Shown: positions 10,115 to 23,794 of the stretch, piece after piece
How positions within the stretch are numbered: the first letter of the stretch is position 1
Layout: each line of letters opens with the position of its first letter
From: Rhizopus arrhizus
Taxonomy: Eukaryota > Mucoromycota > Mucoromycetes > Mucorales > Rhizopodaceae
Assembly: GCA_024220505.1 (NCBI GenBank)
Contig: JAKZZE010000011.1
Coordinates: forward strand, 868,001 to 932,000
Direction: 5' to 3'
Length of the DNA: 64,000 bases
Translations under genes and position numbers: made by a program
The notes under the pieces: generated by a model
The model's database searches: none
The model's input: the letters and a program-made list of their open reading frames with translations, nothing else
Told to the model about the DNA's origin: nothing

Positions 10115-13100
10115 TTATTTATCATTAGTACAACTGCGCAAAAAGCTCAAAACAAGTGGAACCATTGAGTTTTGCACAACCAGTTGTATGATTTCATGAC
10201 CTCTTTTTGTCACAACGTTGGCTGCAGTTGTACTAGTTGATATGGTTGAAGATCGGTTTTCTGTTGTTTTTTTAGGTAAAAGTAACTTCATTACTCTTCC
10301 GTGACGATCGTCGGAAGAATTGATGTTTGAGGGTATATCGTCTGCAGTATCTTTACTATTAGTGCCTTCAATACCACTTAGAATTGAGGAACCATTATCG
10401 GACACTGGACTTGTGGCAGTGCTTAGACTTAGACTGTGTATTGTATGCTTGCTCTTGGCACGCGCTGTGCCCTTTTTCACTTCATCTGCCAATAAGACTT
10501 CTTTTAGAACTTGTAAAGCCACTCTTGATTCTGAACTCATGTGACTTAGAGAATGTGTAATCTTTTCATTCTTGATTCCGTTGATGTATCCGCTTAGTCT
10601 TTTTAGCGCCTCTAACCATTCGATTCGTTCTTCCAATGTTTCCACACTAAAAGTGTATTTACGATTCACCATGTAATCTCTTTGATGTTGCTCTTCATCA
10701 TCTTCCATCTCTTGGTGTTCTTTTACTCCACCATTGTTTTTTATATCTTCCACCTTCTTGTCATCTACCTTTTTCTGTAAAGAGGGTTCACCATCCAAAG
10801 GCAGTAACTTTCGATCAATATGTTTGAAGCCGATTTGAAATGTGTATCGCATAAATGGTCTTTCGACTACGACAGTCTTGGTTCTGGGCAACGTTGGGCT
10901 TACATAGTTACCAGCATTTTCGCCAGATTTGATAAACATGAGCGACGTTCTACCAAGTGTATTTCCAGTGATAGTAAATGACTGAATGCATGAATTAGAA
11001 AAGTCGAGGATATTAGGTTCAAATACAAGGTCTTGTCCCCTTAGTTTGATCTGAAGGCCTTTGTCAGGAGCTGGTATAGAAATAGTGATTGGATCAGAGG
11101 GGATGCCTTTTGTTAACCGAGAAGGCAATCGATGAGGGACGACAGTGATGACAACGTCCTGCGGAAGTTGTTCTGAATCCTCTGTATTTTCATATCTTAA
11201 GGCACGATGATCATTTTTGTTATCCCAACCGGTCTCTAATCTTTCTTGTTGAATTGACTTGAACATTTCTTCCATGAATTCACGGGGTACCAAGTGATAC
11301 TGATCATAATAGTTCCATCGCTCTAAAAATTCGTCTAAATTAGGTTGATTAGAACCTTTGGCACGAAGAGACATGATGTAGTGAAGAGGTTCAATAGCTA
11401 CACTCTGGCGATTGTTGGCATCGTTTTTGGCATTGATTAAAGATGATGCATGTTTATTTTGGAGACCGTTCATTGAGTGATGTATCCTTTGATAGTCAAC
11501 CATACTCATCTTTCTCTTTGCTTGTCGACCCTGACGTTCCTTTACCTCACGTGCAAACCAAAAGACATCCTTTTCAGATGTAGCATCATACCAAAGCTCT
11601 GCATTCAAAAAGAGCGTAGCTACAACGACTTTGACTACCATATCTTCATGGAATTTGATCACGTTCTGATTAGCATCGTGCCATTTTTTTGCAAACCTCT
11701 CAATGATATATTCCAGAGCTTCCCACAAACTAGGCAATCGAAAAGTTGTGAGCAAAATACGGAGTGCCTCATCCAGTCGAAGTCCTACAAGCCTGAAGCA
11801 TTCCAAAAAGGCATCATAGACGTCTACATTGTTTTGATCTGCTAAATAATAGCCTAATTGACGTCGATTCAAATCGGGGGTTTTGAATAAGAAATTGGCA
11901 ATACTGAGAGGATCATTGGTGAGAACACCCTTGTCGATCAAATACTGAATACCGAGGTTTGCATTCTTTTCAAATTTGCGTAAAGCAGATGCCATAATGG
12001 GATGGATTTTTCTTGCAGGTGGTAAGATAGGTCTTCCGTCTGACCCAATTTCTATAGTAGGCGCCTTTGCATGGGTGGCATAATAATCATCTTTTGAAAT
12101 GTAGAGAGTCAATTTGGATAGCTCCACAATGTTCTTTACTTGAAACAAGGAATTTTCATTTGGTCTAAACCGATATCTTTCTTTTCCTGCTGTACTATTC
12201 TTGGATGCAGTAGATGACGTGCTGTTATTACTTACAATAATATTTTCATCCATAATAGGTTTACATATCAATAGCAAATCGTTGAATAGAAACAAGTATC
12301 GATCTTTGACAGTGTTTGCATTGACTACTTGGAAGACTGGTGTTTGAAGTAAATGTTTGCGTGGTGGCGAAGATAAAGGTTTGGGTTGTTGTATAGGTAA
12401 AAGAGTGTTGTTGGTCGCTTCTGGTTTCTTTGGTGGGGTAATCAAAAGGTTCTTGAGACGTTCAGTCGAAGGCGATAAAGTAACTTTTTCTTCATTTGCT
12501 TCCTTTTTCTTGTTCCGTTCGAGTAGTTCATCATACATGTCTTGATGATAATGGGATATTTTCAGGCTGTCTCTGTTGGAACTTTCTGATGTTGGTGGAA
12601 ATGATAGTGGTGATCTAGACCGTCGTGTTCTTGAATTGTGAGGTAAAAGGTTTCTTGATTTATAATCATGTAGAGATAAGGTAGGGATAGGGTGATTATT
12701 TTCTTCTTCATCTGAAAGTTCAATATCACTATCCTCTGCACTTGGTTTCTCCTTGTGTGTCGAAAGTTTTGGTTGTTGCATTGAGTACTTTTTCTTGTGA
12801 TTATTTGTGGCTAGAAACTCGGGAGAAGATAAGACGCCTTCTTCTTCATCAATACTGTCACCCTTTAAGCTACTATGTTTTTCTTTCTCGTAACGGTGTC
12901 TCAAGGATTTATAAAGAGGTCCATCCTGATGAAAGTGTGGTGCTTCATTGGTCGAAAAGGAAGGTGTAATAAAAGGAGACATGCCATAATAAGAATCAAA
13001 ATCATATGAACCGGGTGATGATGAGTCTTCTGAAGGTCGAATTTTTTCCCAACTTGAGAATGAGCTTGGAACTGCTACCCCTCGATCAATCAAACGCTGG

Positions 13101-13285
13101 GTGAAAGATGGCCCACTATTACTGTTTAATGAACTTGTTGAACTCTTTCTTTCTTTAGTGGCATTACTGATGAGAGATGCTGATGAGTTAAAGATGCCTG
13201 ATTTTGCATAAACAGAATACTCTCGATTGGTACTGGACGGCCTTGGTGTTGTATCCGTTGGTGTTGTCCCAGTTTCATTCTCCAT
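10115..13285 (-). CDS. Sec7/PH-domain Arf guanine-nucleotide-exchange-factor-like protein (Syt1-like)
   Basis: An intronless 1056-residue protein. The start is the ATG at 13285, since the codon two positions upstream is TTG. Residues 1-315 are Ser/Pro-rich and disordered. A split PH-like segment follows (about 318-400, KDRYLFLFNDLLLICK). The Sec7 domain comes next (about 430-600: NANLGIQYLIDKGVL, LGYYLADQNNVDVYDAFLECF, RLDEALRILLTTFRLP, DMVVKVVVATLFLNAELW). A C-terminal PH-like region spans about 810-900 and ends VETLEERIEWLEALKRLSG. This order resembles yeast Syt1, an Arf GEF of the secretory pathway. The catalytic motif is odd: canonical FRLPGE reads FRLPSL, so the Glu finger appears replaced by Leu (about residue 521). 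Exchange activity is therefore doubtful, although a Glu two residues on (WE) might substitute. Domain assignment is firm; activity is not. Confidence 0.85.
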   Translation of the reverse strand: MENETGTTPTDTTPRPSSTNREYSVYAKSGIFNSSASLISNATKERKSSTSSLNSNSGPSFTQRLIDRGVAVPSSFSSWEKIRPSEDSSSPGSYDFDSYYGMSPFITPSFSTNEAPHFHQDGPLYKSLRHRYEKEKHSSLKGDSIDEEEGVLSSPEFLATNNHKKKYSMQQPKLSTHKEKPSAEDSDIELSDEEENNHPIPTLSLHDYKSRNLLPHNSRTRRSRSPLSFPPTSESSNRDSLKISHYHQDMYDELLERNKKKEANEEKVTLSPSTERLKNLLITPPKKPEATNNTLLPIQQPKPLSSPPRKHLLQTPVFQVVNANTVKDRYLFLFNDLLLICKPIMDENIIVSNNSTSSTASKNSTAGKERYRFRPNENSLFQVKNIVELSKLTLYISKDDYYATHAKAPTIEIGSDGRPILPPARKIHPIMASALRKFEKNANLGIQYLIDKGVLTNDPLSIANFLFKTPDLNRRQLGYYLADQNNVDVYDAFLECFRLVGLRLDEALRILLTTFRLPSLWEALEYIIERFAKKWHDANQNVIKFHEDMVVKVVVATLFLNAELWYDATSEKDVFWFAREVKERQGRQAKRKMSMVDYQRIHHSMNGLQNKHASSLINAKNDANNRQSVAIEPLHYIMSLRAKGSNQPNLDEFLERWNYYDQYHLVPREFMEEMFKSIQQERLETGWDNKNDHRALRYENTEDSEQLPQDVVITVVPHRLPSRLTKGIPSDPITISIPAPDKGLQIKLRGQDLVFEPNILDFSNSCIQSFTITGNTLGRTSLMFIKSGENAGNYVSPTLPRTKTVVVERPFMRYTFQIGFKHIDRKLLPLDGEPSLQKKVDDKKVEDIKNNGGVKEHQEMEDDEEQHQRDYMVNRKYTFSVETLEERIEWLEALKRLSGYINGIKNEKITHSLSHMSSESRVALQVLKEVLLADEVKKGTARAKSKHTIHSLSLSTATSPVSDNGSSILSGIEGTNSKDTADDIPSNINSSDDRHGRVMKLLLPKKTTENRSSTISTSTTAANVVTKRGHEIIQLVVQNSMVPLVLSFLRSCTNDK

Positions 13286-14625
13286 TTTCAAATGCTTCTT
13301 CTTTTTTTTTTGTTTCTAAAAGAAAGACAAAAAAAAAACGTGAGAGAGGTGTTTTTAGGATCAAAAGTAAGACAATAAAATTTCCAATTTCCGAAAACAA
13401 ATTAAACTTTCGAGTTTATAAAAACATGCATAGAAAAGGGACTTCTTTAACGCTTCTAAGGAGTGCATTCCTTATATTTTTATTTTGCACAATAATCATT
13501 AATAGACAATAATGACTTATTATTCTTATTACATTATTTTTATAGCATAAAGCTTGATTTGAAGTTTAAAATAATTGTGTTTCAACCACATATCTAATAT
13601 AAAGAGTAAGGAAAGTGAACGAGAAAAAGGAAGAGAAGCTACATTAAACGGGTTGCCAATGAACATGATTTTATCTATTAAGCTCAAAGCCATTTTCATC
13701 ACAATCAGAATTCACATAGACAAAACAAAAACTTTGCCATGAGACTACTGAGTTTAACTCGAAAGATATTTCAATCCTTCATTCAAGCAATAGACTTTAA
13801 GAAAGCAATTTATTTCCGCAGAAGGAAGAAATACTTGCAGCCACAAAATTCAATGTAATTTCTTGTGGTTATTAGCTTTTATTTATTCGCGTAGTAAGAC
13901 GAGCTTGCAGATAGAATCAAAATGATATATCTACTTAGTTCAAACCTTTATTTTACCGGGATTTTTTTTATTATTTATTTCCTATCATTCTCTCTTTCTT
14001 TTTTCCCTTTCTATCACCTACAAAACAAAACAATTTGCTCTTCTGATCATGACATTCTATCAAAAATTACCAGAAAGTCCTATAATATCAAAGGTAAAAG
14101 CAAATGAATGCTAGATTATAATTACATGCTAAATTGAAAGTTGTAGAGAAATAAAAGTAACAGGCTGCAGCATATCTTTCAATATCAAGTGGAAAAGGCA
14201 AAGCTGTTGATTTCATCCAAAAAAAAAGATCCTGTGACTGAACCAGTTGTTATTGTCAATGGATTGTTACGATTGGTTTCAAGGGTAACAAAGTCTCGTC
14301 TATCGCAGTTTTGACAGCAATAAATATACTTTTACATGTCCATGTATCAAAAAAGAAGATACTTTATCTTTTCATGTTTTTTTTTTAATTACAAGATATT
14401 ATAGAAATGGGGAAAGGGTAGGAAAGGGGAAAAGAAAAAAAAAAAAAAAAAAGACAGAGATTGCTGTCTACGTATATAAAAAGTGTATAAATATAATTTA
14501 TATCAAAGGGAGAAGGGTGGAAGGGAAAGGGGAAAAGAGAGAAAATAATATGATCGTAGTGCATGGTGATGGAAGAACAAAAAAGAGAGAAGAAAGAGGA
14601 GGGGACTCAGGCGTAGAGATCAATA
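13286..14625. other. Intergenic between two minus-strand genes, no gene seen
   Basis: AT-rich, with short accidental ORFs (for example 13922-14107, low-complexity hydrophobic). The right part, roughly 14390-14625, is purine-rich and would be the 3' untranslated region of importin alpha. The left end is the Sec7-gene promoter. Confidence 0.5.
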
Positions 14626-16406
14626 TTAAGAGCCAAAGTTAAAGTCGCCTTGCGAAACATTTTGTTGAAAGTTAAATGATTGAGGAACGGCTGCTTCTGT
14701 CATTTCTTCTTCTTCTTCTTCACCAAAATATTTGTCGATCAAGTGATAAGCTTTCTTGTATATTTCAACGTTTTCATGTCGTTGCAATTGATGAATAAGC
14801 TCCATGCCACCACATTCTTCAATATAAAGTGCATAGTTATTAACACCTTCATGATTATCTAGACGCTCCTGTTCTCCAATTTTCAATATATTATCTAAAC
14901 CATCCAAGGTAACCTGGATCATCTTATTTTCTGTAGTCATCAGCATGTCAGTAAGAGGTTTAATAACACCACTTGAAACTAGATAGTGGATTTGGGATGG
15001 CTTATTAAGCCCGCCTGAAGTAGCATTGACAATGGCCCAGCAAGCTTCTTTTTTTGTCTTATAATCCCCATGAGCAAGGATTTGGACAAGAGGAGGAATG
15101 ATGCCAGCTTCAATAACTGCATCAATTTGAGCCACATTGCCAGCAGTGATATTAGAGATTGTCCAACAGGCTTCCTTTTTGATCGCCTCCTTAGGGCTAG
15201 CTAAGAGTGACAAAAGAGCAGGCAAAACACCGCAATTGATAATGACTTGAGTTTGCTGGTCAGTGCCAGTAACAATGTTACCTACAGAACGCAGAGCAGG
15301 TGTCTGAACAGAGGTAGAGGGATGCATCAAAAGTTCAACAAGACGCCGGCATACACCAGATTCAATTACTGCTTGAACCTTTTCATTTGTTCCATCAGAT
15401 AAATAAGAAATGGCCCAGCAAGCATCAATTAACACCTCTTCATCTGTTGTATAAATCAACTTGGCAAGCACAGGAAGAGAGGGGATAACTGCATTCCATT
15501 CAGGTTGAGGGTTTTTTCCACGACATAGGTTGGAAAGAGTCCAGGTTGCATTACGAAGCATGGAAAGTTTGTTGTTATCATTCAAAATGGCTAAAAGAGG
15601 TGGAAGTGCACCTTGCTCCAATACATAGTCACGGCATAAAGCGCTGTCACCAGCAATGTTACCGAGTGCCCAAACAGCCTAAAATACCAGCGATTGGTGT
15701 CATGAAATTCCTGCATATTTTTCTTCTTGACTTACCTGCTCTTTCACATCAGGAACAGGGCTTGAAAGCAATTCAATAAAAATGGGTACAGCACCTGCTT
15801 GAATAACAATTTGTGTTTGATCAGAAGTACCTGAAGCGATATTTGTTAAAGCCCAAGCAGCTTCAAACTATATATTGATATATTGAGTCTTTCATTCAGG
15901 CATATTCATATTTTCTTTACCTGCAATAGACTATGAGGTGACCTTAGAAACTCAACAAACTTCGGTACAACACCAGTAGAGATAACATCCTTAATAGGTG
16001 GATTACGTTCTTTTGAAAGCAATTTTCTAAATTTGGTGGTAGCGTCATACTGTCTTTCAACGTCATTAGAGTTCACAGCTTCGATCAAGCTCAGTAAGTT
16101 GGAATGCAACTATTTAAAATAAATCAGAACCAATTTTATAAGCATAAGGAACATTTTCTTTCTTTAATAGAAAATCAATTTTTGTTTACTTACGTTAACA
16201 TCATCCTCAATTTCAACTTCGGATTCACTATCTGACATGGACGCGGCAGGTATATTCATGTTACGACGCTTTGTTAAGTTCTCTTCACGCTTTTGTTTTC
16301 GAATTTCTACCGAATGCTGCTGTCTTCTGTTTCTTACAGAATCAGAACCGAAGGCATCCTTGTTTTTAAAATTGAGTTTTCTTTGATCAACCGCAGCTTT
16401 ATCCAT
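14626..16406 (-). CDS. SRP1: Importin subunit alpha (karyopherin alpha, Srp1-like)
   Basis: Adaptor that binds nuclear localisation signals in the cytoplasm and links the cargo to importin beta. Four inferred exons: 16406-16194, 16109-15921, 15867-15736 and 15678-14626. They give 1587 nt, or 528 aa (yeast Srp1 has 542). Residues 1-70 are the basic importin-beta-binding domain ([34 protein letters not shown]). They are followed by an acidic stretch [11 protein letters not shown] and about ten armadillo repeats. The Trp/Asn pairs that contact the signal recur ([72 protein letters not shown]). The C terminus is acidic, with EEEEEE. All introns are GT-AG and all phases close. Confidence 0.96.
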
Positions 16407-17414
16407 TATTCTAAATATTTTTCTTTTTAGAAATAAAAGAGAAAAAAAAAGAACACACACGAAAAAAAGGTCACTTCCGCCTTATTTAGATTCCTCATGT
16501 GTAACAAAAGACTGAGTAACAATATATCTTGAACATGATTGTAAAAGCAATCATATTTTGATTGTCATGTTTCTTAAATACGGTATCTCTCGAATAATAC
16601 ACATGTAACCTTTAGGTTTTTGAGATTTTGCTATTTTGGAATCAAGCAAGGTTTTACTGCTAGAATAAAAGCCTGACTTAAAAATTAACACAATCCTTTT
16701 GCATAGTAAATAACAGTATTTTATAGAAAAGATAATATCTGTTGTTAAAGAGGAAGAACATAAAAGTCATTTCCTACCAGAGAAATCCAGACACTTTGGC
16801 TTACAAAGGCATTTTTGTTAGAGTACATACTTGTACTCAAATCAATGCAAAATATTTATGCGTTCTGCAAATCAAAGAGACTGCAAGTGAGACAAAAATA
16901 AATGTCAAGCACAAGCAATTTGTGTGAATATTTTCGGTGTAAAAGCAAGAGCTTTAATTGTTAAAATCATGCATAATAAATCAGACAGTATTAGAAGCTA
17001 AACTAATGTAGTTTCTTTGAATTAAAACCTTTAATTGCAGAAGCAATTCAATATCTCAACTTTTGTTATGTTTAAATTAAAAAATTGTAAATCAAGCACA
17101 CTCAATATTTCTGATAATTTTACACACTTTCTCATTTTGACTAGCTTCCAAATGTCTATGAAAATACCATGTTGTATTTGATACCAAAGAGTCAATCATG
17201 AAAAGTAAAGATTATCAAACTACTTTTTTAAAAAAAAAAAACGTATGGCAAATATGATTGAATTTTTTTTTTTTTTCATCAGATAAATATTACCAAATAT
17301 GGTTGCGATCATCTCATCTCAGTGACGGGGTTTACAAAGCAGCATAGACGAATATATAAAGGGTCCAAGTATGCAAAAAAGTCCATTTTTTCATTTTCTT
17401 TACATAAATACACC
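16407..17414. other. Divergent intergenic region between importin alpha and LYS12
   Basis: About 1 kb, AT-rich, without a plausible gene. The small ORF 16742-16927 is not supported. A TATA-like ATATATAAAG lies near 17351, about 60 bp before the LYS12 start. Confidence 0.5.
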
Positions 17415-18823
<1,409 letters not shown>

Positions 18824-19553
18824 AAAAACAAAAACAAAAACAAAAAAAACTTGTATTATATATTCCCCTCTTCCTTTTCTCCCCTTTATTTTTTCTCTCT
18901 TAGACCTATGTCTATTATGACTATTAAAAAAGTTGAAGGAAAATAAAAAAAATGTTATTGCTTAGTGAATAATGTATAAAAAGACATTCAAGTAGTATTG
19001 TATGTTTTTACAACTAAACAAAGTAGCATTTATGTATGTAATCATACATAAAGCAAGTAAAATAGACTAACAATTATATACTTACCAAGGGCTCAAAGCA
19101 TTTTAATTAAAATCAATCATTGTCAATGGGCCTTAATTTACGTAGTAAAAATACGCAACATTTTCAGAATTTGCTGATATGCAAGTATCTATATCTTCAA
19201 TTTAATAGGTCTTGAAAGTGTTAATTAAAAATGAGGACTACGAGTATAAATTTGTACTGAATAAACAAAAGTGAGAGATATATAAATGTTTGTGTTTCTC
19301 ATTTTAAAGCATCTTTTGGCAAACGTGTTATATAATTTTATTCATTACTTATGTCTTCATGTCTACTATAATCATTGTATAATCACTGTTAATCAAGTAG
19401 AAAAATCCTAATTTCTTTAAAACTTAAGGAAAAGCATGAAAAATTAGCCATATGGAAGGCAATCAGTTTTTTTTTCTTGTGTAAGTATGAGTGGTGCAAG
19501 GTTAAATAAGAATTGATTTCCTTTTTTTTGTTACATTTTTCTCCGTTTCCTTT
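18824..19553. other. Intergenic, no gene seen
   Basis: AT-rich 3' flank of LYS12 and promoter of the P450. A short ORF at 19389-19577 on the minus strand overlaps the P450 start and is not supported. Confidence 0.5.
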
Positions 19554-21466
19554 ATGGACTTTCAGAAATTTATTCAAAATTTAGACCGAAAGTATACTAC
19601 TGTCTTAACTACAGCCATTCTAACCATAGCTGCTGCATGGTTTGCTAAAGGAGCTATCAAGAAATCAAACGAATTTACAACCCCTGGATTAAAGGATATC
19701 CCTAGTCCTGAGGGAGAATACTTTTATCTTGGTAAATTCATTGTCTTTCTCTTATAAAAACGACATACCTGACATCCTCTTTCAACGCCTTTCTTTTTAA
19801 CAAAAAAAAAGGCCATTTACCGTTACTAGGTAAATATCCGGCTTTCAAAGTTACTGAATGGCATAGAAGCCTTGGTCCCATTTTTCGGATTAAGATAGGT
19901 GTACAAAATTGGGTGTTTGTCGGAGAACCAGAAGTGGCGCATGATATTTTCACAACTAAAGGATCTTTGACTTCAGGTCGACCTTATGTTACCTATGGAT
20001 ACAAGTTTCACGGTGAAGGAGATAGGTACAAAAAAAAAAAAAAAAAGAGAGAGAGAGAGGTAAATAACCAAGCAAACGGTAATTGACTTGAAGTTGTCTC
20101 TCAGAGGTATCGTGTTTACAGATTATGGTAAAAGCTGGAAAAACACACGAACTGCAGCCTTAAGTATCCTTTCCCCAAAGTCCGTTGATGACCTGTATCA
20201 TATCCTCGATCGAGAGACTGAATTTGGTGTAAATTTAATGCTAAAGGATGCCCTATCAGTACAAAATAAAGAGGGTGGTATTGATCCTTTGGCGTATACT
20301 CGTCTGACAGCAATGAATATTATTCTTGCTACTGTTTTTGGTATTCAAGGCTCTTTATCAGTTCAAGATCCACTGTATAAACGAGTTCTTCATAATCTGG
20401 AGCAGAATTCTGCATTCATTAGTATTGGAAGCGACATCAGTGCTTACTTTCCTGTATTATCCTTTTTAGACGTGATCTTCAGAAAAGAAAAGAAAATGAG
20501 AGACTTTGTAGAAAATGATAGCAAGCCTCTTTATCGTCATCTCATTCAGCTTGCCCGCCAGAGCAAACAACCAAGCCTAGTAAAAGAGTTGGACTCCATC
20601 AAGGATTCATTAAATATCGATGAACAAAATATGGTGGCCCTTACGAGTAAATACATAACCAAAGAGGGCATATATATACCCAAATTAATGCACATCTTTT
20701 CTCTTTACACAAGATGAATTGATGATAGGAGGCGTTGATACTATATCGCTTGCCATGGCATGGGTCTTTGCTATTCTTTGTCATTATCCTAAATGGCAGA
20801 AACGAATGTTAGATGAAGTAGATTTATTTATTCAAAACCATGGTAGATTACCTTTATTTACTGAACGCCAAGAGCTTCCGAGCATGATAGCATTTATAAA
20901 GGAGACCATAAGGTACCGACCATCTTTTTTATTAGGCGTTCCTCATAAAGCAACCGAAGATAGTAAGTCATGATATTAAAAAAAAATTATATTGACATTA
21001 AATAGTTATTTACAAGGATTACTTAATTCCCAAAGGAACTCTGCTGATTGGTAGTGCCCATGCAAACAATAATGACCCTCATTTTTTTTCTGAACCTGAA
21101 AAGTTCAAACCTGAACGTTATCTGAACGACGCAAAGTCCATTTACGCTTCCAGTAATGGCAATGTACAAAGTAGAGAGTTATTCACATTTGGCTGGGGTA
21201 GACGTGTCTGCCCTGGTATTTATATGGTAAGCTTGGACTTCAATTTATCGCAGCCAGTCTGTTCATGCTTATTATAGGCTGAAAGCGAAATGTTCAATTG
21301 GATGACTCGTTTATTCCAAAAATGCACAATTGAACCGGCTCTTTCATCCACAGGAGAAACAAACATTCCAGATATAGATGATTGTATTGATTTTGGGTCT
21401 ATAGTTTCACCTGTTCCTTATAAAATACGATTGGTAGAAAGAAACTCGGTGGTTATTGATGAATAA
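19554..21466 (+). CDS. Cytochrome P450 monooxygenase (first copy)
   Basis: Microsomal haem monooxygenase; substrate not predictable. Six inferred exons: 19554-19731, 19812-20025, 20105-20646, 20714-20962, 21006-21226 and 21278-21466. They give 1593 nt, or 530 aa. An N-terminal membrane anchor lies at about 15-35 (TVLTTAILTIAAAWF). The oxygen-binding I-helix motif is GGVDTI. The ExxR of helix K is KETIR, the PER motif is FKPERYL, and the haem loop is FGWGRRVCPG with the Cys ligand. Intron five is only 43 nt. It ends 263 bp before the Ask1 start on the same strand. It differs clearly from the second P450 at 31.2-33.3 kb, so they are not recent duplicates. Confidence 0.93.
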
Positions 21467-21729
21467 AGTACGCTTTACTTTTACTTGTTTCACATTTTAA
21501 TATGTACACATCACCCTTTATGGAAAAAAAAAAAAGTTGATAGATTTCGAATTACTGGATAACATCCTATTATGTCAATTGATTTACTAATGTAAGTCCC
21601 AAAGAACATCAGCCTATTTAAGGCAAGCAAATTGCATGAACCCCAGTGACTGTCATAAGGAACTTTTTTTTAAAAAGTTGTTACTCTCACTTGAATTGAG
21701 CTTTTTTTTTTTGAATTTGCAATATAGAA

Positions 21730-22877
21730 ATGGAGGATGAAACAAATGGGGAATTAGAAAGAGTTCAACAACAAATAACTTTAAATTTACAAGAAATTGA
21801 CGAGAACTTTGCAACATGCAACCAAATTGTGGCTTCGAGAATTATGCCTGAAATAGAAAGATATGGTGAAGCGATTGCAAACTTGTGCGAAAACACTAGG
21901 GTAAAAAAAAGGGGGATATTTGCTTGTAATCATCTCAATTAACATCATGTAAGACATGGCTATGTTTCTTTAAGTCAGTAGAACAAACATTTAATAACAA
22001 TAATACAACGAGCACCAATAGACCTCCATTTTCACCACAAGAACGTATAAAGGCAACTAATTCCAATCATATGCATCCGATTTTAAATACAAAAGACACA
22101 ACAGAGACGCGATCAGTAAGCAGGCCATACAGGTCTCGTTTACCGCCATCGTCAGGATCTTTACAAACAAATCATATCATTGGGGACATTCAAAAGGAAT
22201 ACAATAATATTAATAATGGCAAATCAGAAACATCTACACCCAGCTCTATCAATAGCCAAGGCGCCCTTTTAGATGAATTTGGTAATCAAATCGCTTCACC
22301 ACCCCGTACGACACAATTTACACCTATTAGAAAAAGCCAGACACCCATAAGAGAAGGAACTAGCCTAGTCGTTGATTTTGAGATCAAAAAAATACGAGAC
22401 GATCTGACAGAGTCTTCAGAAGAGGCACCAAGTCCGATATCGAGAAGAAAGGAAGATAAAAAACTAACCGGAGGAGGAGAAGGGCCAGTGGATACGCTGA
22501 ACATGGATAGAGATGATCCAATTCAACGAGCCAGAGCTCTTAGTTTCTTTGGTGACAGACAGCAAAGGTTGAAAAACATGAGGGAAAATGAAGAGCTTCC
22601 AAGAATTAGAAAGGGAGCAAGATCGCCAAGTCGTCGAAGTGTCTCTCGCGGCTATCATTTCAGTCCACTAGACGACCTTGTAAGTACACCAACTGTTCAT
22701 CGAGTGCTGAATGATAGAGAAAGGGATTTGCGTCACCGATATATGATGGATAGTCAATCTGTTGCTTCCGAGGACCGAGATAGTTTAAAGTTAGCAAATA
22801 GTGAAGAGGAGGAAGCAGCTGCTTATCAGTTTTCAGAAGGCTTGCCGGAAAAAGTGATTGCTGATTCACCTATGTAA
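21730..22877 (+). CDS. ASK1: DASH/Dam1 complex subunit Ask1
   Basis: Kinetochore protein of the microtubule-binding DASH (Dam1) complex, which couples chromosomes to spindle microtubules. Two inferred exons, 21730-21900 and 21954-22877, give 364 aa. The N-terminal family core is LERVQQQITLNLQEIDENF followed by IVASRIMPEIERYGEA. After the 53-nt intron comes TWLCFFKSVEQ, at the place of the family's FWKxFFE. The remainder is Ser/Pro/Thr-rich and low complexity, with several SP/TP sites (STPSS, SPPRTT, KSQTPIREG, ARSPSRRS), typical of the Cdk-regulated tail of Ask1. A short acidic stretch EEEEAA is near the end. Family assignment rests on the N-terminal 75 residues. Confidence 0.8.
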
Positions 22878-23305
22878 AAAGAAAGAAACAGAAGCAAATA
22901 ATATTTCATCTGCAGGACGGTACATGATATCTCCTTTTTTAATGCTAATAAAAACTATTGCGTGTAATATATACAATTTCAACCAAAAAGATGTAAAAAA
23001 AAAAAAAGCGTCCACAGATCAAGTTTGATTGATGACTACAAACAGTTGGTTTAGGCTCAAAAGAAAATGCAAAATACCAAATTAAAACAGCTGCCATCTT
23101 ATTGACAATGCCATTCTATTTTAGGTAAGTGATTATTGTAAGCTTACTTGGATATGGTTTTCATGAATTAGAAAATTACTTTTGATACAATTGCTTTCTT
23201 AAAGTAGGCAGGTTTCATAGGTTACAATTTCAAATATTTATATCGACTATTTTAGATCATGTCCTATTATGACTATGTTGATGAACTGTAAATCGCAAAT
23301 TTGCT

Positions 23306-23349
<44 letters not shown>

Positions 23350-23790
23350 CATTGGAAAGTTATGAAAATTGAATTAGTTCAAGGAGGAAGGTATAGTAAA
23401 AAAAAAGTGCAATTGGTGTATTAAAGCTATAGGTGCTTCTGCACCAATATAATGAATGATAATTCCCTTCATCCTTGGTTTAGAATAAAAAAATTCTGCT
23501 TATAATCTATTTACTGTGTCCTTCTTGGCTTTAAAGAATGATATATACTAATGAGATCGTATATCAAAGCTTTTATATTTAGTGGAAACTAAAGATACGA
23601 AACTACAATGCATATTGCTACACAGTATGTTTACTTGGTATTGATTGTATGATTTTGTTTAAATAAGTTGGTATTTTATTTTATACGTAATTTTGTACTG
23701 AAGCTTATATGATCAATGTCAACTACAATCAGTTGCTGTTCTGCAACGATTCTTGATAAAGTGGAAAAGTATGCAAAAATGAAGGGATAA
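22878..23790. other. Gene-poor region with a long T tract
   Basis: 3' flank of Ask1, then AT-rich DNA without ORFs of coding character. It contains the 43-nt T run described separately. Confidence 0.5.
23307..23349. repeat. Homopolymer T tract, 43 nt
   Basis: Uninterrupted T run in intergenic DNA. It may be the poly(A) tail of a minus-strand retroposon insertion or simple slippage; the flanks show no recognisable element. Confidence 0.7.
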
Positions 23791-23794
23791 TACC

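Noticed and set aside
13204..13512. 102-codon plus-strand ORF across the Sec7 gene start
   Set aside because: Antisense shadow of the Sec7 gene and its A-rich leader.
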